Assembly (NCBI GenBank): GCA_030832235.1
Contig: JAURJO010000112.1
Coordinates: forward strand, 1 to 9,630
Source: Verrucomicrobiota bacterium
GTDB lineage: Bacteria > Verrucomicrobiota > Verrucomicrobiia > Opitutales > Opitutaceae
Direction: 5' to 3'
Length of the DNA stretch: 9,630 nt
The notes beneath the pieces are model-generated. The model did not search any database and was not told the DNA's origin. It was given only the letters and a program-made list of their open reading frames with translations. Numbering within the stretch: the stretch's first letter is position 1; every line of letters begins with the position of its first letter. This document shows, piece after piece, positions 1 through 7,385 of the stretch. Both the position numbers and the translations under genes were made by a program.

Positions 1-2
1 CC

Positions 3-2282
3 GACGGGCCGATGCCCGTCCAGGCGTTGGAAACTCCCGCGATCGTGCAGCAGCTGCGCCAGCTGAAGGTCACGCTGCCGGAAAAGATCCGGAGCAACCT
101 TCGGCGCGTCGCCATGCGGCCGGAGCTGGAATGCGCCCTCGAGAGCGGAGTGCTCGACGAAGGGCAATCCGAGCTGAAGATGCGGCTGCTGGCGGTCGCG
201 GACGACCCGCGCTGCGCACAGGAGTGGCGGGGCCACGCCGGCTGGCAATGGGACGAGGAACGCACCCCGCCCGCGCGCCGCGCCGGGGACCCCGTGTTGG
301 AGTTCGACCTGGCGGCCGCCAATCGCGTCGGCGCCACCTTCGGCGGGCTACGCCTTTACTGGAGCGACTGGAGCGGCACGTGGAACCGGCCGGCAGGACG
401 GAATTTCCCCGAGGAGTTCGCGGCGTGGGTCGCGACACTCCCGCCCGACGTGACGGTGCACGCCTCGCCGGAGCTCGCCGGCTTCTTCGAGGGCCCCGTG
501 CGCGCCACGATCGATTTCTCCGCGCTACCGGTCGAGGGAGGACGCGATTGGTTCGATCTCACGATCGCATTCCGCGTCGAGGATTCGAAACTCACCCCCG
601 CCGAAATAGCGCTGCTCCTCAAGGCGCGCGGCAAGTGGGTGCACCTGCCGAAATCCGGCTGGAAACGCCTCGAGGTCGCCGCGCCGGAGGCCGGCGGCGC
701 CACGGCCGCCACGCTGGACCGCCTCGGCCTGACCTCCGAGGACGTCGTTGAATCAGGCAACGCGGCCACCCACCGCGTGCACGCGCTCCAGCTCGCCGCG
801 GAGTCCGCGGCGCTCGAAAGCCGAGACGCGCGCCTGGCCGCCGAGCTGCGGGGCCGCCTTTCCGAGGTCACCGCGCGTACGCCACCTCCGCCTCCGAAGG
901 GACTCTCCGCGAAGTTACGGCCGTACCAGGTGGAAGGATACCACTTCCTCGCCCACCTCTCCGGACAGGGCTTCGGCGGCGTGCTCGCCGACGACATGGG
1001 GCTCGGCAAGACCGTGCAGACCCTCGCGTGGCTGCTGCAGCTCGCGCACGAGGCCAAGACAGGAGGGTTCCGCGCGCTGGTGGTGTGCCCGAAGAGCGTG
1101 ACGCACGGCTGGCTCGCCGAGACCGCCCGCTTCGCGCCGAGCCTGCGGGCGGCGGCGTTCGACCCGGCGTCCGCCGCGCCGGACGGAAAGGCGCCGGAGT
1201 GCGAGATCCTGGTCGCGAATTACACCCAGCTCCGCCTGCACGCGGGCTGGTTCAAGGCGAACGCGTGGGATGTCGTCGTGCTCGACGAGGGCCAGTTCAT
1301 CAAGAATCCCACGAGCCAGGTGGCGGCGGCCGCGCGTGCGCTCGCGGCGCGGCACCGGCTCGTGCTCACCGGCACGCCCGTCGAGAACCGTCTGAGCGAC
1401 CTGTGGAGCCTATTCGCCTTCGCCCAGCCCGGTTTGCTGGGCTCGCAATCATCCTTCCGCCGCCAGTTCAACGAGCGCGACCCCTCCGCGCTCGGGCGGC
1501 TCCACCGGCGCGTGCGCCACTTCCTGCTGCGGCGCACCAAGGCGCAGGCCGCGCCCGATCTGCCGCCGCGCACCGAGAACGAGATCGTCGTCGACCTCGA
1601 GCCGGAGCAACGCCGGCTCTACGACGCCGAGCTCAAGCGGGCGCGCGCCCAGCTCCTCGGTGTCGAGACCGACCGTGCGCTCGACCGCGTGCGCTTCAAC
1701 ATCCTCGCGAGTCTCCTCCGCCTCCGCCAGATCTGCTGCCACCCCGCCCTGGTGGACCCGGCTCATGCGGACCTGCCGAGCGCGAAGCTCGACGCGCTCA
1801 TTGAGCGGCTGGAGGAACTGCGCGAGGAGGGCCACCAGGTCCTCGTGTTCAGCCAGTTCGTCGGGATGCTCGAGCTCATCCGCGAGCGCCTCGAGAAGGC
1901 GGACATCGGGCACCTCATGCTCACCGGTGCCACCGAGGACCGGCAGCAGCTTGTCGAGCAGTTCCAGACCGACAACTCCCGCACTGTCTTCCTGCTCTCG
2001 CTCAAGGCCGCGGGCTTCGGCCTTAACCTCACCGCCGCGAGCTACGCCGTCCTCTACGACCCGTGGTGGAATCCCGCCGTCGAGGCCCAGGCCATCGACC
2101 GCACCCACCGCATCGGCCAGACCAAGCCCGTGATCGCCTACCGGTTGCTGGCCTCCGGCACCATCGAGCAGAAGATCCGCGTCCTCCAGCAGGAGAAGGC
2201 CGCCCTCGCCGCCGCCGTCGTGCAGGAGGAATCGCTCGCCAGCGTCCTCGATCTCGAAAGCCTCCGCCGAATTCTCGCCTAA
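3..2282 (+). CDS. SNF2-family DEAD/DEAH-like ATPase (helicase-like), 5'-truncated by window edge
   Basis: This is a Swi2/Snf2-type double-stranded-DNA-translocating ATPase. The frame is open to the window edge with no stop before the ATG at 12, so that ATG is probably internal and the true N-terminus lies outside the window. Bacterial members usually carry several hundred more N-terminal residues, often with a SWIM zinc finger, which cannot be seen here. Counting from the ATG at 12, residues 1-290 are a poorly conserved N-terminal region ending in a proline run (291-295). The helicase core starts at LRPYQVEGY (302-310). Walker A is DDMGLGKT (327-334), motif II is DEGQ (425-428, where DEAQ/DEAH is usual), motif III is LTGTPVEN (452-459), the second lobe starts at VLVFSQF (610-616), and motif VI is DRTHRIGQ (696-703). 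All motifs are present, so the visible part should be catalytically competent. It probably remodels protein-DNA or RNA polymerase-DNA complexes, but the partner is unknown. The next gene lies 146 bp downstream on the same strand. Confidence 0.93.
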   Translation, partial: DGPMPVQALETPAIVQQLRQLKVTLPEKIRSNLRRVAMRPELECALESGVLDEGQSELKMRLLAVADDPRCAQEWRGHAGWQWDEERTPPARRAGDPVLEFDLAAANRVGATFGGLRLYWSDWSGTWNRPAGRNFPEEFAAWVATLPPDVTVHASPELAGFFEGPVRATIDFSALPVEGGRDWFDLTIAFRVEDSKLTPAEIALLLKARGKWVHLPKSGWKRLEVAAPEAGGATAATLDRLGLTSEDVVESGNAATHRVHALQLAAESAALESRDARLAAELRGRLSEVTARTPPPPPKGLSAKLRPYQVEGYHFLAHLSGQGFGGVLADDMGLGKTVQTLAWLLQLAHEAKTGGFRALVVCPKSVTHGWLAETARFAPSLRAAAFDPASAAPDGKAPECEILVANYTQLRLHAGWFKANAWDVVVLDEGQFIKNPTSQVAAAARALAARHRLVLTGTPVENRLSDLWSLFAFAQPGLLGSQSSFRRQFNERDPSALGRLHRRVRHFLLRRTKAQAAPDLPPRTENEIVVDLEPEQRRLYDAELKRARAQLLGVETDRALDRVRFNILASLLRLRQICCHPALVDPAHADLPSAKLDALIERLEELREEGHQVLVFSQFVGMLELIRERLEKADIGHLMLTGATEDRQQLVEQFQTDNSRTVFLLSLKAAGFGLNLTAASYAVLYDPWWNPAVEAQAIDRTHRIGQTKPVIAYRLLASGTIEQKIRVLQQEKAALAAAVVQEESLASVLDLESLRRILA

Positions 2283-2428
2283 GAGCGGCCGGCGCGAAGC
2301 GGACTTGCGGATAAAGGCGCCGTGGATCGACTGGCCGTCCTGTGCGCGACCAGTCCGAAAACCCCAAGGCTTTGACCTCCTTCCCCGACCGCATCCCATT
2401 ACGCGCCCCACCGGTCCCGCTCTGAGCC

Positions 2429-3214
2429 ATGCCGCGCTTCGCCCGCTACATCGGGGTGGATTATTCGGGCGCCGAGACTCCGACCTCGGGACTCAAGGGC
2501 CTGCGGGTGTTCACCGCCGAAGGCTCCGGACAACCGGCCGAGGAAGTGCCGCCGCCCCCGAGCCACCGCAAACACTGGACGCGACAGGGGCTCGCCCGGT
2601 GGCTCGCCGCCCAAGTGAACGCCGGCCCACCCACGCTCATCGGCATCGACCATGGGTTCTCATTCCCACTGCGATACTTTGAGCGGCATCACCTCCCGCC
2701 CGACTGGCCCGCGTTCCTCGACGACTTTCAGACGCATTGGCCGACGGACGAGGAGAACACCTACGTCTGCTTCATCCGCGACGGCAACTGCGGCGCCGGC
2801 CACGAGCGGCAAGGCGACCCGAAGTGGCTGCGTTTAACCGAACAGTGGACCGCATCCGCCAAATCCGTCTTCCAGTTCGACGTGCAGGGCCAAGTGGCGA
2901 ACTCGACGCACGCCGGCCTGCCTTGGCTGCGCTATCTCCGCCAAAACTGCGGCGGGACACTACACTTCTGGCCCTTCGACGGCTGGCATGTACCCGCCGG
3001 CAAGTCGGCCGTCGCGGAGGTTTACCCGTCCCTTTGGATGAAACGCTTCCCCGCCGGTGCCCGCGACGGTGACCAGCAGGCGGCCTTCGCCGTCGCCGAG
3101 TGGCTGCGCCGCGCCGACCGGAACGACTCGCTCCCGCACTTCCTCCACCCGCCACTAACCCCCGCCGAAGAAAACCTAGCCGCCATCGAAGGATGGATCC
3201 TCGGGGTGACGTAG
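2429..3214 (+). CDS. Conserved hypothetical protein, DUF429/RNase H-fold-like
   Basis: The protein has 261 residues, no signal peptide and no membrane segment, so it is probably cytoplasmic. The sequence pattern resembles DUF429-type predicted RNase H-fold proteins. It has a first strand with an acidic residue, YIGVDYSGAE (7-16, D11), a second strand LIGIDHGFSFP (70-80, D74), a later AEVYPSLW (196-203, E198), a helix after DGDQQAAF (213-220, D215) and a terminal EGWILGV (254-260). These spaced acidic residues could form a metal site like that of RNase H/RuvC nucleases, but this is inferred from pattern only. The middle contains a highly conserved-looking block, KSVFQFDVQGQVANSTHAG (145-163). 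The start at 2429 is the first ATG of the frame and just precedes the first strand; no good Shine-Dalgarno sequence is visible. It follows the SNF2 gene by 146 bp and could be co-transcribed. The biological role is unknown. Confidence is high that it is a real gene and moderate for the fold. Confidence 0.8.
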   Translation: MPRFARYIGVDYSGAETPTSGLKGLRVFTAEGSGQPAEEVPPPPSHRKHWTRQGLARWLAAQVNAGPPTLIGIDHGFSFPLRYFERHHLPPDWPAFLDDFQTHWPTDEENTYVCFIRDGNCGAGHERQGDPKWLRLTEQWTASAKSVFQFDVQGQVANSTHAGLPWLRYLRQNCGGTLHFWPFDGWHVPAGKSAVAEVYPSLWMKRFPAGARDGDQQAAFAVAEWLRRADRNDSLPHFLHPPLTPAEENLAAIEGWILGVT

Positions 3215-3330
3215 CCGCAGCTTCCGCGTCCGGATTCGATAGCGATCGACGGCGGGACGCTTGTTCCCGCTGTGGATGGATTGGGGGTTGGTCACCCTCC
3301 TCCCGCCTGCCGTGATCCAAAGGACGATAT

Positions 3331-3450
3331 CGCCGGGGAAAACTCCGGGCGGTCCAGCATCAGGTTCACGATCGCTCCATCCACGAAGGCAAACTCCGTG
3401 CCGTTACGGTCGAGCCGGTCAGCCAAGCTGCACCGCGCAGCAAGGTTTGG
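3331..3450 (-). pseudogene. Remnant of a nucleotidyltransferase (AbiEii/MNT-like) gene
   Basis: In the 275-bp gap between two real genes, one minus-strand frame encodes about 40 residues reading PNLAARCSLADRLD, then GTEFAFVDGAIVNLML, then DRPEFSPA. This resembles the start of AbiEii-type nucleotidyltransferases, where a helix is followed by 'FxFVGGaixxLLLxxp...sPaRpTkDvDv'. Here the first glycine of the GG pair is Asp, and after SPA the frame continues into unrelated residues (ISSFGSRQ) and stops at about 3292 without the expected R-P-T-x-D-x-D-x metal-binding motif. The fragment therefore lacks the catalytic acidic residues and cannot be active. The enclosing open frame begins at a TTG at 3480. 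It is most simply a decayed fragment of an accessory (toxin-antitoxin-like) gene. The assignment rests on recognition of a short stretch and could be chance. Confidence 0.4.
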
Positions 3451-3489
3451 TACCGGCAGGCCGAACAGGCGCTGCCGCAACCCGCGGCG

Positions 3490-6444
3490 TTACTGCGCGG
3501 ATTCGCTCTTCAGGTGGGCGATCAGGTCGGCCAACTCCTGACGCGTCATCGTCTGCTCGAGGCCGTCGGGCATGAGCGAAACGCCGGCGGCGACGGTCGC
3601 GGCCACAGAGCCGCGGAGGATCGTTTCCTCCGCACCCGACGCGGTGCGCAGCGTGAGGCTGGCGTCGGTCTCGGCGGTCACGCAGCCGGAAATCGCGCGC
3701 CCATCCTGTGTCGTGACGGTGATGGCCTGGTAGGCGGGCATCACCTCGTAATTCGGCACCAGGATGTGGAGCAGCAGGGCGTCGGCCGGCTGGTTGCGCA
3801 TGCCGGTGAGATCGGGGCCGACCTTCCCACCCGCGCCTCGGAACGAATGGCAGGCAGAGCAGGCACGCGCGAAAACCGGCGCCCCCCGCGCGGCGTCGGA
3901 AGCCTCGGCCAACACGGCCTTGTGGTCGCGGTAAACGGCCATGCGGTCGCCACCCTCAAGGGACTGGAAGAGACGCGTCGCCGCGGCCTTCACGTCGGCG
4001 TTGGCGTGCTTCATCAGCTGCGACCGCCGCGTGGACGAGATGTCCGTGGGCCGGATCGCACCTCGTTCGATCGCCGCGAACAGCACTTTCGCCATGGCGG
4101 GTTTGGACACGAGCGCACCTACCGCCGCCTCGCGCACCTGCGGGGTGTAACGCGACCAGCGTCCGGCATCAGCCAGCATTTCCGCGCCACGGGCGTCGCC
4201 CGACCGCTCGAGCGCGCGCACGACCTGCAGCTGCAGTTCCGGCGCCTGCCGCGGGTCCAGCAAAGGCCCGAGCGCGCCGAGGCCACGCTCAAAGGGCGCG
4301 TGGCCCAGCAAGGAGATTGCCGCCGAGCGCAGCGCGACCGCCCTTGCGGCGTCCGCCGCCGTGGCGGCCGCGTACCGGAGGAATTCCTCCAGCACCAGCG
4401 CACCGGGCCCGGCTTCCGCCGCGGCGGCCAGCGGTCCCGCGCCGGCCTTGCCCTTGAACTCACTTCGTCCGCGCAGGCCTTCCGCCAACCCCAGCACAGC
4501 CGGAATCCGCCACGCTTCCCCACGCGCCGCGGCGCACGCTTCCGCGAGCCATGCGCCGGCGGATGGAATCGAAGAAGAGGCGCCGACCAACCGGCCAAGT
4601 TCCTCCATCACCGCGCCAAAGGCCGCCACGGACGCGCCGGCCCGCCCCGATGCGACCGCCGCTCGGAAACCTTCCACCCGTCCTCCCACTCCGCTGAAAA
4701 CCGCCGCCCGCGACCAACGGTCCGCGCCGTCGCGCAACGCAATCGCCGCCAGCGGCGCAACCGCGCGCTCATCCGCCCATGAACCCAGCTCCAGCGCGGC
4801 GCAGTAGCGCACCCGCGCATCGGCGTCGGAGGCCGCGCGGACCAGCATGGGACCGAAACGCGAGTCCGCCGCCAAGCGGCGCCCCGCCAGCACCACCGCC
4901 TGCTCCCGCACGCCGGCCGACGCGTCCCGCGCGGCCACCTCGATCACCTCCGCGCGCAGCCGGCCCAGGCCGTGCAAGGTCCAGAGCGCCTGCACCCGGG
5001 CCTCGGGCCGGCGTGATTCCGCCGCTGTCCGTTCGATCGCTTCAACGACATCCACGGCGGAGCGCTCGATGAGCAGGCGCCGCGCGAGCTCACGCCACCA
5101 CGCATCCGCCGACTCCAGCGCACGCACCAGTCCGACGTTGGAAAGCTCCGCGGGCGCGGAAGTGCGCGAGCCTTGCGCGACGATCCGGTAAATCCGGCCA
5201 AGGTCGCCCCCGCTGGCGAAATCGAGTTTACCGCGGCTCTCCTCCGGCACGTAGGCCGGGTGGTCGATCTCCCGCCGGCACATGTCGACGACATAGAGCG
5301 CGCCATCGGGTCCGTTTGCGAGCGACACCGGACGGAACCACGAATCGGTCGAGGCGAGGAACTCGCTGCCGCGCACGGCCGGCTCGGAGCGAAACGTCGC
5401 CCCGTCGGCCTGCACGACCTGCCGCTGGACGAGATTCTGGGCGGATTCGCAAATAAACGCGTTGCCGTTGAACCCATCGCCGAGGCCGGTGCCCCCGTAG
5501 ATCAGCACACCGCTGGCCGATGTGTACGTGCCGGAGTGGGGCTTGCTCATCAGCGCCGGGATGAAGTCGGCCGTGACGCGCGCGCGGCTGACGGGCCAGA
5601 CCACGGCCTCGGCCTCGACCTTGGAGACGTTCTGCACGGACTCCGCGAAGGCCAGGTGCGGATTGCGGCGCAGCCACGCCGGCTCCAACACCACGTGCAT
5701 CACCGGGTGGCGGTTCGAGGAGATGAACCGGCGACCGTAGGCGTCAAACGACAGCCCGAACTGCCCGCGCCCGCCGAGGCTCTCGAACTCGAGCGTCTCA
5801 GGGTCGAAGCGCCCGTCGGCCACGGTGAAGGAGACCGGTGCGCGCCCGGGGTGCTCCGGGGATGTGACCTTGCCGCCGTTGAGGCCGCTGGTGACGTAGA
5901 CCTTGCCGTCGAGGCCGAGGGTCGGATGGCTCACGCGGATCTGCGCGGTGCGCGTCGTGTTGAAACCGGTGAGGACCACGCGCCGCACGTCGGCCACCCC
6001 GTCGCCATCGGTGTCCTTCAGATAAAAAATATCCGGCGCGCACGTGACGAAGACGCCGCCCCTCCAGGGCAGGACGCCGTTAGGGTAGGATAGACCCGTG
6101 GCGAACTCGTGCCGCGTTTCGTAGCGTCCATCCCCGTCGCGATCCTCGAGCAGCGCGACGCGCCCGATCGCTGGCGCGGATTTGCCGTCCATCGGATCCG
6201 GGTAGCCGCGGTTCTCGACCACGTAGAGCCGCCGGCGCTCGTCGAACGCGATGGCCACGGGATCAACCACGTCGGGCTCGGCGGCGACGAGTTCCACGCG
6301 CAAGCCGGGCGCGACCCGGAAGGCCTGCAGCGCCTCCGAGGGCGAAAGCGATTTAACGTTTCCGGCGCCGAAGGAGGAGACGGCGATCACTAGCAGGCAG
6401 CCAAGGGCGACGGGAGCACGCGCGACCGCAGACGCGGGGATCAT
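3490..6444 (-). CDS. Exported PVC-type membrane-bound dehydrogenase / HEAT-repeat / cytochrome c haem-binding protein
   Basis: This is a 984-residue secreted redox protein of the architecture common in Verrucomicrobiota and Planctomycetota. Numbered from the ATG at 6444, residues 1-27 are a signal peptide (hydrophobic APVALGCLLVIAVSSFGA), and about 35-425 form a beta-propeller 'putative membrane-bound dehydrogenase' domain (TIGR02604-like). Two DxDGDG calcium-type loops lie in it, at DRDGDG (101-106) and DTDGDG (144-149), and the domain ends at GRIYRI (416-421). Residues from about 430 to 820 are alanine-rich HEAT-like helices. Residues from about 860 onward are a haem-binding domain (TIGR02603-like) with CSACH (C862, C865, H866), the following VGPDLTGM, and SLMPDGL, whose Met (M958) is a plausible axial ligand. 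A further in-frame TTG at 6486 exists, but 6444 is the first ATG and places the signal peptide at the N-terminus. It probably oxidises a substrate in the periplasm and passes electrons to its own haem; the substrate is unknown. It is transcribed divergently from the DUF1080 gene. Confidence 0.9.
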   Translation of the reverse strand: MIPASAVARAPVALGCLLVIAVSSFGAGNVKSLSPSEALQAFRVAPGLRVELVAAEPDVVDPVAIAFDERRRLYVVENRGYPDPMDGKSAPAIGRVALLEDRDGDGRYETRHEFATGLSYPNGVLPWRGGVFVTCAPDIFYLKDTDGDGVADVRRVVLTGFNTTRTAQIRVSHPTLGLDGKVYVTSGLNGGKVTSPEHPGRAPVSFTVADGRFDPETLEFESLGGRGQFGLSFDAYGRRFISSNRHPVMHVVLEPAWLRRNPHLAFAESVQNVSKVEAEAVVWPVSRARVTADFIPALMSKPHSGTYTSASGVLIYGGTGLGDGFNGNAFICESAQNLVQRQVVQADGATFRSEPAVRGSEFLASTDSWFRPVSLANGPDGALYVVDMCRREIDHPAYVPEESRGKLDFASGGDLGRIYRIVAQGSRTSAPAELSNVGLVRALESADAWWRELARRLLIERSAVDVVEAIERTAAESRRPEARVQALWTLHGLGRLRAEVIEVAARDASAGVREQAVVLAGRRLAADSRFGPMLVRAASDADARVRYCAALELGSWADERAVAPLAAIALRDGADRWSRAAVFSGVGGRVEGFRAAVASGRAGASVAAFGAVMEELGRLVGASSSIPSAGAWLAEACAAARGEAWRIPAVLGLAEGLRGRSEFKGKAGAGPLAAAAEAGPGALVLEEFLRYAAATAADAARAVALRSAAISLLGHAPFERGLGALGPLLDPRQAPELQLQVVRALERSGDARGAEMLADAGRWSRYTPQVREAAVGALVSKPAMAKVLFAAIERGAIRPTDISSTRRSQLMKHANADVKAAATRLFQSLEGGDRMAVYRDHKAVLAEASDAARGAPVFARACSACHSFRGAGGKVGPDLTGMRNQPADALLLHILVPNYEVMPAYQAITVTTQDGRAISGCVTAETDASLTLRTASGAEETILRGSVAATVAAGVSLMPDGLEQTMTRQELADLIAHLKSESAQ

Positions 6445-6530
6445 GGGCAAAGAACTTGAAGCGCATGTGCGGCGGCTCAACTTCAATCCCGGCGTCCGCG
6501 CCGGGCCGCCGAAAACCCCTTAACCGACCC
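6445..6530. promoter_or_regulatory. Divergent intergenic control region between the cytochrome protein and the DUF1080 operon
   Basis: Only 86 bp separate the two start codons, so the promoters and 5' leaders of both transcripts must lie here or in the coding ends. I see no convincing -35/-10 pair and no strong Shine-Dalgarno sequence before either ATG. The region is dominated by inverted repeats, annotated separately. Shared regulation of the two divergent units is plausible from the arrangement but is inferred. Confidence 0.4.
6470..6511. repeat. Nested inverted repeat in the divergent leader
   Basis: An inner perfect 7-bp stem, CCCGGCG (6488-6494) with CGCCGGG (6499-6505), closes a 4-nt loop. 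It is flanked by an outer stem CGGCGG (6470-6475) with CCGCCG (6506-6511). A further TTGAAG (6456-6461) can pair with CTTCAA (6481-6486), which competes with the outer stem. It could be an RNA hairpin in either leader or a DNA operator. No T-run follows on the plus strand, so it is not a classic terminator. GC-rich sequence makes chance stems fairly easy. Confidence 0.5.
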
Positions 6531-7385
6531 ATGACACGCCCTGCTCTGACCCTACTTGTTTTTGTCGCCGGATTTGCTGCCTTCTCTGCGGCGGCCACCG
6601 ATCGCCCGAAGGACGTGGTCGTCCCGCGCCAGGTGATCCCGCTCTTCAACGGCAAGGATTTCACCAATTTCTACACCTGGCTGCCGACCTTCGGGCGCCA
6701 GGACCCGGACCGGGTTTTCACCGTGGTTGATCGCATCGACGGCGAGCCTGCCATCCGCGTCAGCGGCCAGCATTGGGGCGGCTTCGTGACGACCGCCAAC
6801 TACGCGGACTACAAACTCGTGCTCGAGTACCGTTGGACCGACGTGACGTGGAAACCCCGTGCCGACCGCGCGCGCGACTCCGGCATCCTCATCCACGGGC
6901 AAGGCGAGGACGGCAATTACGCGAAAGCGATGAACTCGCCGTGGCTGCGTTCGCTCGAGTACCAGATCATCGAGGGCGGCACGGGCGACCTGCTGGTGCT
7001 CAATGGATTCGACCGCGGCGTCGACACCCCGATCTCTCCCAAGGTCATCGCCAACATCCGTGATGCGGAACCGAAGGGCACCTTCATCTGGGATCCGTCC
7101 GCGCCGGCGCGCGAGGTTCCACGCGGACGCATCAACTGGCAGCACCGCGACCCGGCCTGGAAGGACCAGCTAGGTTACCGCGGCCCGAAGGACGTCGAGA
7201 AGCCGATCGGCCAATGGAACCGCGTCGAGGCGATCGTCGACGGCGGCAATCTCACCTATTTCCTGAACGGGGTGAAGGTGAACGAAGTGCGGGACAGCGT
7301 CTTCACGTGGGGCCGCCTGCTGTTCCAGTCCGAGGGGGCTGAGATTTATTTCCGCCGGATCGAGCTGCATCCGCTGAGGAAATGA
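6531..7385 (+). CDS. Secreted DUF1080 / 3-keto-disaccharide hydrolase domain protein
   Basis: The protein has 284 residues from the ATG at 6531. That start is chosen because it begins directly with a signal peptide (MTRPALTLLVFVAGFAAFSAAA, cleavage near residue 22); the frame extends upstream only to a TTG at 6456 with non-signal-like sequence. The mature part is one concanavalin-like beta-sandwich DUF1080 domain. Visible hallmarks are IPLFNGKDF (36-44), YKLVLEYRW (94-102), RDSGILIHG (115-123), SLEYQIIEGGTGD (141-153), GQWNRVEAIVDG (227-238) and a closing FQSEGAEIYFRRIELHP (265-281). Characterised members cleave 3-keto-glycosides or 3-keto-disaccharides; many PVC members have no assigned substrate. 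It probably acts outside the cytoplasmic membrane. It is the first gene of an operon whose second gene overlaps its stop codon, and it is divergent from an exported haem dehydrogenase that could supply an oxidised (keto) substrate, which is inference. Confidence 0.9.
   Translation: MTRPALTLLVFVAGFAAFSAAATDRPKDVVVPRQVIPLFNGKDFTNFYTWLPTFGRQDPDRVFTVVDRIDGEPAIRVSGQHWGGFVTTANYADYKLVLEYRWTDVTWKPRADRARDSGILIHGQGEDGNYAKAMNSPWLRSLEYQIIEGGTGDLLVLNGFDRGVDTPISPKVIANIRDAEPKGTFIWDPSAPAREVPRGRINWQHRDPAWKDQLGYRGPKDVEKPIGQWNRVEAIVDGGNLTYFLNGVKVNEVRDSVFTWGRLLFQSEGAEIYFRRIELHPLRK

Noticed and set aside
2329..2355. GACTGG/CCAGTC inverted repeat after the SNF2 gene as a terminator
   Set aside because: Only a 6-bp stem with a 15-nt loop and no T-run follows.
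1449..2411. Long minus-strand open frame opposite the SNF2 gene
   Set aside because: It mirrors the SNF2 coding strand, has no recognisable domain, and long antisense frames are expected in GC-rich genes.
3514..4782. Long plus-strand open frame (422 residues) opposite the haem protein
   Set aside because: It is rich in Arg and Gly in the manner of a shadow frame, and the minus strand carries a clear domain protein with CxxCH over the same bases.
5173..6093. Plus-strand open frame (306 residues) opposite the propeller domain
   Set aside because: Shadow of the minus-strand gene; no motif and no start context.
6456..6530. Upstream TTG start extending the DUF1080 protein by 25 residues
   Set aside because: The extension places charged, non-signal-like sequence ahead of a clear signal peptide that starts at the ATG at 6531.
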